A stretch of DNA of 64,000 nt from assembly GCA_031216915.1 (NCBI GenBank), contig CM062294.1, forward strand, positions 389,351,217-389,415,216. The letters are read 5' to 3'. This stretch comes from Pictodentalium vernedei. Its lineage: Eukaryota > Mollusca > Scaphopoda > Dentaliida > Dentaliidae. The position numbers and the translations under genes are program-made. Shown here one piece after another: positions 32,679 to 43,163 of this stretch. The notes under the pieces are model-generated. The model was not told the origin of the DNA and made no database searches. It was given only the letters and a program-made list of their open reading frames with translations. The first letter of the stretch is position 1. Each line of letters starts with the position of its first letter.

Positions 32679-35408
32679 ATGGATAAGTTGAAAATAATTC
32701 AGTGGAACGCTCGAAGCGTTAACTGCAAAAGCTCACAGATGTCCGATTACTTCACCAACGTAGATGTAATTGGTATCAGCGAAACATGGTTAAAGCCAAG
32801 TAAGACATTTTTGCTAAGTGGATTCAACATCATTAGACGAGACCGTCCCACACAACGTGGAGGCGGAGTCGCTCTCCTCATAAGGCAGGACTTAAAATAT
32901 AAAACGATATCAAGCGATCATCTCAACGCAGAGGTGATTGCCGCTGAGATTGAACTAGATCATAAAAAAGTTGCCGTAATCTCATATTATAATGAACCGA
33001 AAAAAACAGTTGACAGCAAAGTCTTTGAATTCTTTGTGAAAAATCACAAACACTGTATTTTCTTAGGTGATTTCAATGCCAAACATCAGGTTTTCGGATG
33101 CAATAAAACAGAGCCCAATGGCGACGCTCTCTTCAATATCATCGAACAATTTGATCTTTTTGTATTAAATAACGACCACGATATTACTCACGTCAGTAAC
33201 AACACCCTCCACCAATCCGACATCCTTGACCTAATTATAACCAGTAAATCACTAACTAATCAAATGCAAGACATATATGTGGGGGACGATGATTTAGGTA
33301 GCGATCACCTGCCTGTTCATGCTACATTATACGGTTGCAGCGGACCCGCAAGATACCCCACAATGAGGAGGAGGAATCTATCCAAAATTGACTGGGACCT
33401 CTTCAGAAAAATAATTCAGGTTAAAATAAACAAAAACGACCCAATGAATACCTGCGAGCTCGAGCAAGCATGTACCAATCTCAGTGAAGTCATTAACAAC
33501 ACTCTTGATGAGATTTGTCCCAAACAGACAGTTAAACCGCGGGCCAACAGAATAACTGAAACCACACTCCAAATAATAAAACAAAAAAGAAAGGCCTTCC
33601 GTGCATACAAATCAGAAAAACTTCCAACTAAAAAGGTCGAACTTAAAGCCGTGTATAATCGCCTCCACGGCGAAGTTAAAAAAGCAATAGCAAACGACAA
33701 TCGCGTGAGATGGAAGAAAGCAACGGAAAATCTAAATGGACTCAGGGAGACCAAAAAGTTTTGGGATACTTTTAAAACCCTTACTGGACAAAAACATAAA
33801 GACGCCAACAGTAAGGCACTAAAGATCAACGATGGAACTATGGCCCTGGATGACAGGGCGAAGGCTAGCGCCTTTGCTGAGCTCCTTAAGAAATATCATC
33901 GTCCACATGAGGGCGATAGGTTTGATGACGAGTTCAAAGAAAAAGTAAACAAATTTGTTCAAGACAACAAGACAACGTTTAACGATGCCAACTTCAGCCA
34001 AACGCCCGAGGACGGGGATGGCCATGAACTCACGGAACCGATAAGCAAAGAAGAAGTGGCTAACACAATTAAAAAATGTAAGTCTTCTTCTTCCCCAGGA
34101 GGGGACGAGGTCTCATACAAAATCCTGAAACAATGTCCCAACACTTTTTTCGGTAGACTCACTAACCTCCTAAACTGCTGTCTCTCTAGTGGATACTTCC
34201 CAAAATGTTGGAAAGTAGCTACAGGAGTCATGATACCCAAACCCGACAAGGATCTGAGCAACCCAGCTAATTACCGCCCAATCAGCCTACTCAGCTGTAT
34301 TGGAAAAATTTTCGAACGGATTCTCACGACTAGACTCCGCAGCCATCTCGAATCAATCAGCTTTTTCAATAAGTGGCAAAGGGCATACAGGAGCCAAAGA
34401 GAGGGAATCGAGCATGTTTATAGACTGGTAGATTATATGAAAACGGCGTTCAGTCAAAATGAAATAGGAACCGCGCTATTACTCGACGTAGAAAAAGCGT
34501 TTGACTCTGTCTGGCACAATGGCATGAGATACAAACTAGCTAAAATGGGGCTACCTACCAAAATTCTAAGGATCATATCATCATTTTTATCTGATCGGAA
34601 AATCAAAGTGAGAGTCAACCGCGAAGTGTCAGCCGAGGTAAAACTCGAAGCGGGCACTCCACAGGGTTCGGTCCTCAGCCCGCTTCTATTTATAATATAT
34701 GTGAATGACATTGACAAACTAGGGAAGAACCATGTTGAACTATCTCAATTCTCAGACGACAAAGGAATGTGGACGGCCAGTAAGTCTGGAAACATAATAC
34801 AAAACCGCCTGCAGGATACCATCCGCGACCTGCAAGACTGGTGCGCTCTGTGGCGCATCAAGCTAAATGCCACGAAAACACAAAGAATCACGTTCTATAA
34901 AAAACAAAGGAAAAAGCCTGTCCCTAATATTGAGCTTAAGCTTTACGATCATAAACTTGAAGCTAGTAATGAGGCAAAGTTTCTGGGATTCAACCTGGAT
35001 AGCAGTCTCAATCTAAACAATCACATAAACTCAGTCACCGTCAAAGCCACTAAACGCATCAATTTCCTGAAAATGATCAGAGGTAAAAATTGGGGAGCCA
35101 ATAAAGAAATTCTCCTCAATCTTTACAAATCATATATACGCCCAGTGCTAGAGTATGGGGCCATAATAACAAGTGACCTGAATAAAACCAACATTGAAAA
35201 ACTACAACGGGTCCAAAATCATGCCTTGCGCGTGGCTCTGCGCAAGCCCACGTGGACATCGATAAAACAACTTCACGAGATAGCAAAAATAGACACTATA
35301 GCAATGCGCTTAAAAGATCTTCAAAGCAAAACTCTAAATAGACTTCAAGACAGCGAATTAATAATAGAACTCAATGCGCATCGTGTCCTCAATAGGAAAA
35401 CTAAATAA
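32679..35408 (+). CDS. J1 LINE ORF2, AP endonuclease-reverse transcriptase (909 aa), intact
   Basis: Target-primed reverse transcription enzyme. Endonuclease (about 1-215): IIQWNARSVNCKSSQM, ISETWL, FLGDFNAKH, and LGSDHLPVHA near 206-215. RT (about 470-760): KPDKDLSNPANYRPISLLSC, LLLDVEKAFDSVWHNGM, GTPQGSVLSPLLFIIYVNDI, and the catalytic box FSDDKG near 690, with both Asp present but Ser in place of the usual Ala. No RNase H domain is visible, and the length fits Jockey-group proteins of about 900 aa. There are no stops or frameshifts. With the intact ORF1 this is the best candidate for a recently active element in the window. Confidence 0.92.
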   Translation: MDKLKIIQWNARSVNCKSSQMSDYFTNVDVIGISETWLKPSKTFLLSGFNIIRRDRPTQRGGGVALLIRQDLKYKTISSDHLNAEVIAAEIELDHKKVAVISYYNEPKKTVDSKVFEFFVKNHKHCIFLGDFNAKHQVFGCNKTEPNGDALFNIIEQFDLFVLNNDHDITHVSNNTLHQSDILDLIITSKSLTNQMQDIYVGDDDLGSDHLPVHATLYGCSGPARYPTMRRRNLSKIDWDLFRKIIQVKINKNDPMNTCELEQACTNLSEVINNTLDEICPKQTVKPRANRITETTLQIIKQKRKAFRAYKSEKLPTKKVELKAVYNRLHGEVKKAIANDNRVRWKKATENLNGLRETKKFWDTFKTLTGQKHKDANSKALKINDGTMALDDRAKASAFAELLKKYHRPHEGDRFDDEFKEKVNKFVQDNKTTFNDANFSQTPEDGDGHELTEPISKEEVANTIKKCKSSSSPGGDEVSYKILKQCPNTFFGRLTNLLNCCLSSGYFPKCWKVATGVMIPKPDKDLSNPANYRPISLLSCIGKIFERILTTRLRSHLESISFFNKWQRAYRSQREGIEHVYRLVDYMKTAFSQNEIGTALLLDVEKAFDSVWHNGMRYKLAKMGLPTKILRIISSFLSDRKIKVRVNREVSAEVKLEAGTPQGSVLSPLLFIIYVNDIDKLGKNHVELSQFSDDKGMWTASKSGNIIQNRLQDTIRDLQDWCALWRIKLNATKTQRITFYKKQRKKPVPNIELKLYDHKLEASNEAKFLGFNLDSSLNLNNHINSVTVKATKRINFLKMIRGKNWGANKEILLNLYKSYIRPVLEYGAIITSDLNKTNIEKLQRVQNHALRVALRKPTWTSIKQLHEIAKIDTIAMRLKDLQSKTLNRLQDSELIIELNAHRVLNRKTK

Positions 35409-35845
35409 TCTGGGGCATGTCTATCGAAAGGGTTAAAAATTACATCATTGTGATGGGGTGAGCCAGGCATTCTGTGACCTAAATTTAGAACTGGCTGCGG
35501 GTGACACGATACGCACGAAAGCTTGCCTCTGTTACCAGTGGGAGTTGCAAACAGCGAGGAAAATCTCCACCTGCTGCCGGGTCTCCCCTCCTTGAGATAC
35601 AAATCTCGGGGAAAAAATGCTGGCTTCGCCATCCAAAAGGACGGAAAAGGTGTAAATTAAAAACCGAATTGCTCTAATTTCCAGCTCTCTATCTTTTCTA
35701 CCTCCTCTATCTCATCAGACACACGACCAAACTGAATGACAAACTATGAGGGATTGAAACAATCCTCAAGCAAAGATGTGCAGAAAACCAAACAGACCAA
35801 GGCAAGGATTGAAACAATCTTGCCAGGAAACAGCCCTTTTAAGGG

Positions 35846-35895
<50 letters not shown>

Positions 35896-36460
35896 TGTGG
35901 GGGGGGGGGGGGGTGGAGGTCATTTGGAATTCCCGAAGGATAATCAGATACCTCAAAATCACATACGGCATCCTATCTCCCAGAAGGCTTGATGGATGAC
36001 TCCCGGTTTTTTTCAAACTAAACTGTTGGAGCTTTCTCCATTCCTTTTTGTAACCGCTATGGTCATATACCGGGGCCGCTACCAAACCGGCGTTGCTGTT
36101 TGGTTTTCTTTTTTCTTTTTCCCTTAAAATTGCCATCGCACAACATTATATTCTGGCTCGCCACCATGGTGGGACTCAAACCTCTACCATCGCCAAGCTG
36201 GAACCGAATAGAGCCCACTCTCCAATAGTCTTAATGGCGTTGTGGGTTTGGTCTTTGACAATCTGTCACTCCAATGCAAGCTGCCGGGAGTTCTAACCGC
36301 GTGCATACCCCTTCAGACCCCATTTGAGGCAATAGGAAGGCTAGGCCTGTGTGATCCAAGATCCAAGGGAATAAAATAAGGCTAACGGGGTCGCAAGGGA
36401 TTTGTAAATCCCACATCGTCCCTGCGCGCCTTCGGCGCGCTAAAACCTTTCATTCATTCA
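35409..36460 (+). repeat. J1 LINE 3' UTR and 3' terminus
   Basis: Runs from the ORF2 stop to the terminal hairpin at 36424-36440 (gcgcgcc, ttc, ggcgcgc), then aaaacctttcattcattcaa. Just before it is a second small stem, gggatttgtaaatccc. A T run of about 48 bases (35847-35894) followed by a G run (35899-35913) interrupts the UTR. A related 3'-terminal fragment on the other strand is at about 45990-46052. Confidence 0.7.
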
Positions 36461-37913
36461 ATAATCAGTATGAGTAAACTGGGTAAGCGCATTAATTTAA
36501 TTAAGTTCGTATTCGGAAAGTGTTCTTTGTTCAGTCGCTGTCATGCAGGGACTGTGTAAACAATGCATTCCAAATTAGAACTTATTGAAAAGTCAGTTCA
36601 TGTCACTGCAAGTCATCAAAGCCGTCTTTTCTAAATTAGCACCTTTGCCCAAATTAAGTTTTTGATAGGTGATGCGCGCGCCTATATAAGACCCCTCGAG
36701 TTTACCTCAGGACAGACTCGCTAGGATGGGATAATCGTTAGTTCACGCGGTGTAGTAAAGAGTTAATGTATTTGTGTGGTTCCGGTAAGCCGTCATTTGG
36801 ACGACAGGATTCCCGATCTGATGATTTGCATCGAAGGGAGACGCCGAAGAAGAATCGATGAGTATATGTAGTATTTAGTTTATAGTATTTAGTTGTGATA
36901 ACACGTCGTAGTTACATAGTTATTAGTTAACAGTTTTAAGTGTATTAGTGAATCTGTGTTATTAGATGATCAGTTGTTATTATTGCGAGTTAGAAGCACT
37001 ATTAGCAGGAATTGTAGGTGATAAGATATTCTAAAGGGTGAAATTTAGTATTAAAGGTAATTCCCCATAATGTGGTAGGCGCAACAGGATAAATGCGCGC
37101 ATGAGCGGTTGAGTGAAAGATCTCGTGATTTCTTACCAGTAGTCGCAGCTTCGACCTTTCTCTACGAATATAAATTTGGGAAACAATTTAATTTAGATGA
37201 TATTTTAGTACTTGTTTTCGGTGGGATTCAGTGACTAGTCACAAAACTCATTTCAGTAGTGTTGAGATTATTTATTTAGGATTTGTTGGGTATTTGTAAA
37301 TAAGAGTATAGAAGATTTATATATAAAAATTGTTGGTTTGTTAATAGTCTTTATCTTATTAATGAAGAAGCCCTGAGTACCCTAGGAATTGATGGAACCT
37401 CAGCCCCGCCAAGAAATTAGCCCATGCTAGTTCATTACCGTTGAAAGCAATTGACTAAAGCGCGGCGCTACTCTGTGGTTTGTGAATAAGCAATTGCGAT
37501 TTACAAAAGTGAGCTAGTGAAAATCCCCTGTCCCCGGTAAAAGAGTATCTTAGGTCCCCGGCAAAGTTGATCAACCCCAGCCTTGGCCCTCCGTTGACAA
37601 GCGCCCTCTGGCAAATAAATATTCACTCTCTCCGAGACGTTGCCACGGCGGCGTTCCAGGGGACGGTAATTTCTATTTATCAGAAAGTGCTAACACCTGT
37701 GTAGACACCTGAGTGAGTGATTCCCCAGTGGAAGTGACGCGTGGTTCCACTTTGCAGGCGGACCGTTTGGTCATAGAGCAATCCCTTTGTTCTGTCCTTA
37801 ACACAACAACTGCGGCAACTCACTTTTATCGGTTTGTTTGTTTTGTATAAACAGAACTAACGATATATAAGCACAGATAAATTCCATTTTTTCAACATTC
37901 CATAATCGTAAAC
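36461..37913 (+). promoter_or_regulatory. Unassigned block with TATA-like signal (possible solo LTR or LINE 5' UTR)
   Basis: About 1.45 kb without ORFs. A TATA-like ctatataagacccctcgag lies at about 36691-36709, followed by cctcaggacagactcgctag. It directly precedes a small ORF with a PHD-like finger. It could be the 5' UTR of that LB-type element or a solo LTR; I could not find clear LTR boundaries or a target duplication. Confidence 0.3.
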
Positions 37914-38115
37914 ATGTCTGATGTGTGTCTTGTTTGCACTAACAGTGTTCGGCCTCGGCAAGAAGGTTTACAGTGTGAAAGATGTGACAGATGGCAGCAG
38001 GAGATTCGTGGGAATAGGGAGGCAGTTGGGAGTACAGGGTTAACCAAGACCTTCTCGTCCGAGAACCGCAACAAATCAGCGGCTGGGCAAAGTGTTATTA
38101 TTATTATCATATCGT
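37914..38115 (+). pseudogene. LB-type deletion derivative: PHD-like finger start joined to LB 3' end
   Basis: Starts MSDVCLVCTNSVRPRQEGLQ with Cys at residues 5, 8, 21 and 24 (CX2C-X12-CX2C) and Trp27, the pattern of the first half of a PHD finger. After DRWQQ it jumps to gggaggcagttgggagtaca, which is the very end of the LB LINE (compare 47615-47640), then the LB 3' UTR and a TTA-type tail. PHD-type fingers occur in ORF1 proteins of some LINEs. The reading here, that most of an LB element was deleted between its first ORF and its 3' end, is inference. Confidence 0.6.
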
Positions 38116-38394
38116 CACGCAGAGGGATAGAAATTTATCTCACGCTTTTTGATTGCTGAAAATTATGACGGTGTTATTATGGCCAGTAATGTACTTTATA
38201 TTTTATGTTGTCAGAAAATTTGGTTATATCTTTCTTTATGCTCGATGAAAATTAATATTATAACGGTGTTATTATGACCTGAATAAATCGCTTGAAATGT
38301 TTGTTGTTGTTGTTTTATGTTCCCCTTTCAAACGAGGTCTGAGATGGTCAATGTCCATAGTGAATCTAATGATGGTATCTTGTCATTTTCAAAA
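38116..38394. other. No recognisable feature
   Basis: AT-rich spacer before the TSR-6 right arm. Confidence 0.4.
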
Positions 38395-39344
38395 GTGGGT
38401 GGAGATCACTTATATTCCCCCTTTTCAAACGGATGAAGTGGATTTTAAAAGTGGGTCGACTTCAACTTTTTTCGGGTCGAGATCACTTCAAGGATTTTAA
38501 AAGTGGGTCGACTTAACTTTTTTCGGGTCGAGATCACTTCGGGTCGAGATCACCAAAAGTGGGTCGACTTAACTTTTTTGGGTCGACTTCACTCGGGTCG
38601 ACTTCAACGTGGGTCGACTTCACCGATTACCTTGACTATATATTTTACAATATCCTTTTCGCTGAGCTCCTTAAGAAATACCATCGCACCCATAAGGGCG
38701 ATAGGTTTGATGATGAGTTCAAAGAAAAAGTGTAAATAATAAACAATAATACCCGATTCGTCGTCGTTATATGTCCCGTTGTGACTTAACCCTTTAACAA
38801 ATCGGTCAAAACTGCACAACAAATGAATGAGCCTGAAATGTCTTACATTTTCCTCAGTAAAACCATGCGTACATTATTGGAACTAACGGATCAAGCCGGT
38901 TCCAATGATATCCATATTTGCATAGTCTCACTGAGAAATAATCATAAAAATCAACCAAATTTGAGATTACCTAGCCAATCTCGGATGGTACGAAACGTCC
39001 AAAGTGAAAAATCCACATGGGACGAAACGACCAAAATGAAAAATCTACATGGGACGAAACGACCAAAATAAATGGGACGAAACGCCCAAAATGGGACGAA
39101 ACGTCTTGGGACGAAACGACCATGGGACGAAACGACTAGAACCCAATTCCCGATTCTATATGCCTTCCGAGATATATAGCATTGGAAATTGTATTACGAC
39201 CTTTGGGTTCAAATTCTTATTGAAAACTTACCTCCCGTGCTACTGATAGAAGCTAGACTCCTTCTCCATAATATAATTCCCGATGTTATTTGCCTCAGAG
39301 TCCAACTTCTAATCGAAAAAAATACTACTACTGACAGACAATCG

Positions 39345-40695
39345 AAATGATGATTTCGCGCGCCGAAGGCGCGCAGGGACGGTATGGGGGACAAGCCCCT
39401 TTCGACCCTCTGTAACTGTATAGGATGGCTGTCACATGTCTAGGCGTGTTGAAGGAGGAAAAGGATCCGGTACTCAGCAGGTGTCTCCAGTTGTGGGTAG
39501 GCGGTCTCGTTGACTGATGTCGGTTGGACCCTCGGGTGAGGACCAGTGTGGAAGGTTGGGTCCTCTCACAAAGGTACTACCTCTCCCCGAGGGGGCTGTC
39601 GATCTGGATTTTCGGGCAAGTATAGTCTGCCGCTTCGAGGATGATTATGAGTGATGGCCATCACTGGCAAGTATAATCTGCCTCAGGCTGTCTCTGTTAT
39701 AGATGGACTCTTTGAAGGAAAACAACAACGACCCCTTCCGGGGACCACCAAGAAGAAGACCCGAACTTCCCTGGTTCGGGGGCAGGCTTGCATTGTGGTC
39801 TTATTGGGCTGGGACAAAAAGATGCGCAATGCGCTTATAAAAAGGGGCGGAGGCGGGACGCAGGACCAACGCTCGCCTCCCTTAAAGTGGTTGACCACTT
39901 TTAGGGATGGAGCGGAGGATGTTCAGGAACCATGGGGGTGACTGTTTCCATAACGGTTAGACTGTCTGTAGCGGTTCTTGGGTGGCTGGTCCAAAAAACA
40001 TCTTCTGTGTACCTGCTTAAAAGAAGAAGGTAGAATTAGTTTTCATTACAATATATAAACTGTAAAGATAAAAGTAGCACCTCTTTAGTTGCGTGTCCTT
40101 GTGGTATCTGCTGTGTGTGTGAGGAGAGTATGGAATGCACGAATCTTTACATTCGTAAGAGCAGTAACATACTCTCGTGTGGTATTGTGCTGTGTGTGTA
40201 CTTGTCGCTATGGGGGAGAGTATGAAATGCACGAATCTTTACATTCGTAAGAGCAGTAACATACTCTCGTGCTTGGGACCCCAATCGTTCCCTATTTATT
40301 ATTTAGTTTTAAGGTGCCGGGGTCGCGAGCGTTTTAAGTGGGCTGAACTTCCTAGTTTGCAGCGGGACGGTAACAGGTCTAGCACACTAGACCACACCCG
40401 AGGGTGTTTCTTTCCTGTTGTGTCCTTCGCTGGAAGTGGCCTTATTTAGGTTAGTTTAAGTTTATTTGAAGTTGAGGGTGCCGGGGATCGCGATCGTTTA
40501 ATGGGGGTTGAGCTTCCGAGGCTGTCAGCGGGAGGGCAACAGGTCTAGCACACTAGACCACACCCGAGGGTGTTTCTTTCCTGTTATACCCTTTGCTGGT
40601 TGCGGACTTATTTATTTTAATTTAGTTTAGGGGTATTCTGGGGCGTCGGGGATCGCAATTCACCTTGTCATTCCCTAGTTTTTATTCGAGCGGTC
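39345..40695 (-). repeat. J2 LINE 3' UTR, copy B
   Basis: Same as 9169-10519, with the terminal hairpin at 39358-39374 and the two internal tandem duplications. It follows the RT stop at 40696. Confidence 0.75.
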
Positions 40696-43113
40696 TTATG
40701 TTTGGTTACAATTTTTGGGCTTTTGTCGGCTTTCGCAAATTGCTCCAAGTTCGGAGATTAGTTCGCTGTCGGCTAACCGGTCATGATTTTTCGCGGCCAG
40801 GGTGGCTAGGCGGTCTTTGATGGTGGGGATATCGACCCTGTCGTGGAGTGTTTTGATGGGTGTGTCCCATGGGGCACGTAGGGCAACTCTAAGCGCGTGA
40901 TTTTGGACCCTCTGGAGCTTTCCCATATTAGTTTGGTTGAGGTCAGTTAGTATGATTGCACCGTATTCGAGTACTGGGCGCACAAAGGATTTGTATAGTT
41001 TGAGTAGGGTGGACTGGTTGGCTCCCCATGAAGTTCCCTTGAGCATTTTCAGTAAGTTAATTCGTTTGGTAGCTTTTTTCGCCATGTCGTCGGTATGTTT
41101 GTTGAAGGACAATTTTTGATCAATGGTGATGCCCAGGAATTTCGCTTCTTTGCATTCTGGGAGGGTGTTATCCATAAGTTTTAGGTCAAAATCCCGTTTA
41201 GTTGTCTTGCGAGTAAAGGTGATTCGTTGGGTTTTATTGGCGTTTAGCTTTATTCTCCATTTGGCACACCATTGTTCTAGGTCATCGAGAGCGCGTTGCA
41301 GAGGTTTATGGAGTAGATAGGCCGTGCTATTAGAGTCCCAGAGGCCCTTGTCGTCCGCGAATTGGGAGACTTGAACGCGATCCTCGGAGAAGTTAAGGTC
41401 TTTTACATAGAAGATGTAAAGGAGGGGGCTTAGGACGGATCCTTGGGGGCTGCCTGTTTCAAGGGGGACACTGTCAGACATTTCGTTGTTCGCTCTGACT
41501 TTAATTTCGCGATCATTTAAGAAAGAGGATAGTAATCTGAGCAGTTTTATGGGGAGTCTCATTTTTGATAATTTGTGGCGCATTCCATTGTGCCAAACGG
41601 AGTCAAATGCTTTTTCGACGTCTAACAGGACTGCAGCGCCTATTTGCTGATTGTTGATAGCGGTTTTCATTTGGGTGACTAGTCGATAGACATGTTCGAT
41701 GCCTTCTTTACGGTTTCTATAGGCTCTTTGCCATTTATTGAAGAAATCGATGTCTTCAAGGTGCCCCCTGAAACGATTGGTAAGGATTCGTTCGAATGTC
41801 TTACCAATGCAGCCGAGGAGGCCGATTGGGCGGTAGCTGGTTGGATCGGAGGGGTCCTTGTCAGGTTTTGGTATCATGACACCGATGGCTTTTTCCAACA
41901 TTTGGGAAAGTATCCATGGGTGAGGCATGCGTTGAACAGTTTGTTAAGTTTTTCGATTAGGGAGTTTGGGCTTTGTTTAAGAATTTTGTAGCTTACTTCG
42001 TCTTCGCCGGGTGAGGAGGAGTTTTTGCATTTTTTATGACGTTGATGATTTCGTCATTGGTGATGGGGGTGACGAGGTTATCGTCATCCACGTCTTCTGG
42101 CTCGTTATCGAATTTGGGGTCACGGTAGATTTCAGGGTGTTCATTGATGAAGTCATCAAACGCGTTAATGGCGGCGTTATCATTGCCCGTGCCTTGATAC
42201 GGGCGATGCGTTTTTCTTAGGAGGTCGGCAAAAGTGTCGGCCTTCTCTTTGTCGGTGCGAGTGAAAGAGCCATCTTCCTTCTTAAGAGGTTTTACTGCGG
42301 CTTTGCCGCCCTTGTTTTTTTGCCCAGTAAGAATTTTGAAAGAGTCCCAGAATTTTTTAGCATCTTGGGTCCCGTTTAGGTTGGCTGTTGCCTTTTCCCA
42401 GCTGGCTTGCTTTTCAGCTTTGAGGGCTTCTTTGACTTCGCCGTGAAGGCCATTTCCAAGATGCAGAGAGGCATGGACCGGGAGGTGGTCACTGCCTAAG
42501 TCATCGTCGCCGACCCAGTGGTCATCGATATGGTTTATCAGGGAGTCACTAGCGATAATTAGATCGAGGATTTCGGATGAGAATAATGGGTTGTTACTGA
42601 TATACGTTGCTGAGCTGTCATTCATAACCACATGAAGGTTGTGTTTTTTGTGATTTCAAGGAGGGCTTCACCGTTTGGGGTAGTTTTGTTGCAGCCAAAG
42701 TACAGGTGTTTGGCATTGAAGTCGCCGAGGAAAATGCAATGTTTGTATTTCCTCGTGAAGAATTCAAAGACAGTGTCAGAAACAATTTTGCTTGGGTCAT
42801 TATAATAACAAACAATCGCGATGTTTTTATTATCAGCAGTGATTTCAGTAGCAATCACCTCTGCGTCGAGGTGATTAGTTTTTATGGTTTTGGTTTTAAT
42901 GTTCCGCTTTATTAGAACAGCGACGCCGCCACCAGAGGTGATTAGTCGGTCTCTTCTAATAGTGCTGAACCCGCTAACTGAAAAAGTTTTACTGGGTTGA
43001 AGCCAACTTTCACAGATACAGACAGTGTCTGTATCTTTGAAGTATCGGCTGATCTGAAGCTTTTTGTTATTAACGCTTCTAGCGTTCCACACGGCTATTT
43101 GTAACTTATTCAT
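40696..43113 (-). pseudogene. J2 LINE ORF2, endonuclease-RT, broken
   Basis: Reverse-strand Jockey-type ORF2. The endonuclease part (MNKLQIAVWNARSVNNKKLQ, FLGDFNAKHLYFGC) ends in a frameshift in an A run near 42625. A second piece (212 aa, 41993-42631) has LGSDHLPVHASL, then loses about 360 bases between LHLGNG and LHGEVKEAL, and shifts frame near 42000. The RT half (410 aa, 40696-41928) is open, with KPDKDPSDPTSYRPIGLLGC, LLDVEKAFDSVWHNGM, GSPQGSVLSPLLYIFYVKDL and FADDKG. Copy A retains only the last 155 codons or so. Confidence 0.88.
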
Positions 43114-43163
43114 GATAGGGTTGTAATTTAGTCGCGGTGTTTGGTTGGAGGTGATTAGTGGCT

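Larger units (their letters stand above)
30604..38630. mobile_element. TSR-6 composite DNA transposon (8.0 kb) carrying a LINE
   Basis: Clean insertion: copy A has the empty site (8454-8463) and copy B has cttgactata on both sides (30594-30603 and 38631-38640), a perfect 10 bp duplication. The left arm (30604-30740) and right arm (about 38395-38630) are inverted and share ggtgaagtcgacccacgttg followed by units such as gaagtcgaccc and gatctcgaccc. No transposase is visible. The cargo is a complete J1 LINE, a promoter-like AT-rich block, and an LB deletion derivative. Whether it jumped as 8 kb or was filled after insertion is open. Confidence 0.85.
30010..39144. mobile_element. TSR-5 DNA transposon, copy B, split by TSR-6
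   Basis: The left arm (30010-30175) and the right arm (about 38981-39144) are those of the 1.1 kb TSR-5; the 8.0 kb TSR-6 insertion separates them. The captured J1-type fragment lies at about 38663-38740, just right of the insertion point. Confidence 0.85.

Noticed and set aside
37914..38159. Small host gene encoding a PHD-finger protein
   Set aside because: The second half is LB LINE 3' sequence in frame by chance and the finger is incomplete; it sits inside a mobile element.
30604..38630. Polinton/Maverick or other large self-synthesising transposon
   Set aside because: Size and long inverted repeats might suggest it, but there is no polymerase, integrase or capsid-type gene and the target duplication is 10 bp rather than 6 bp.
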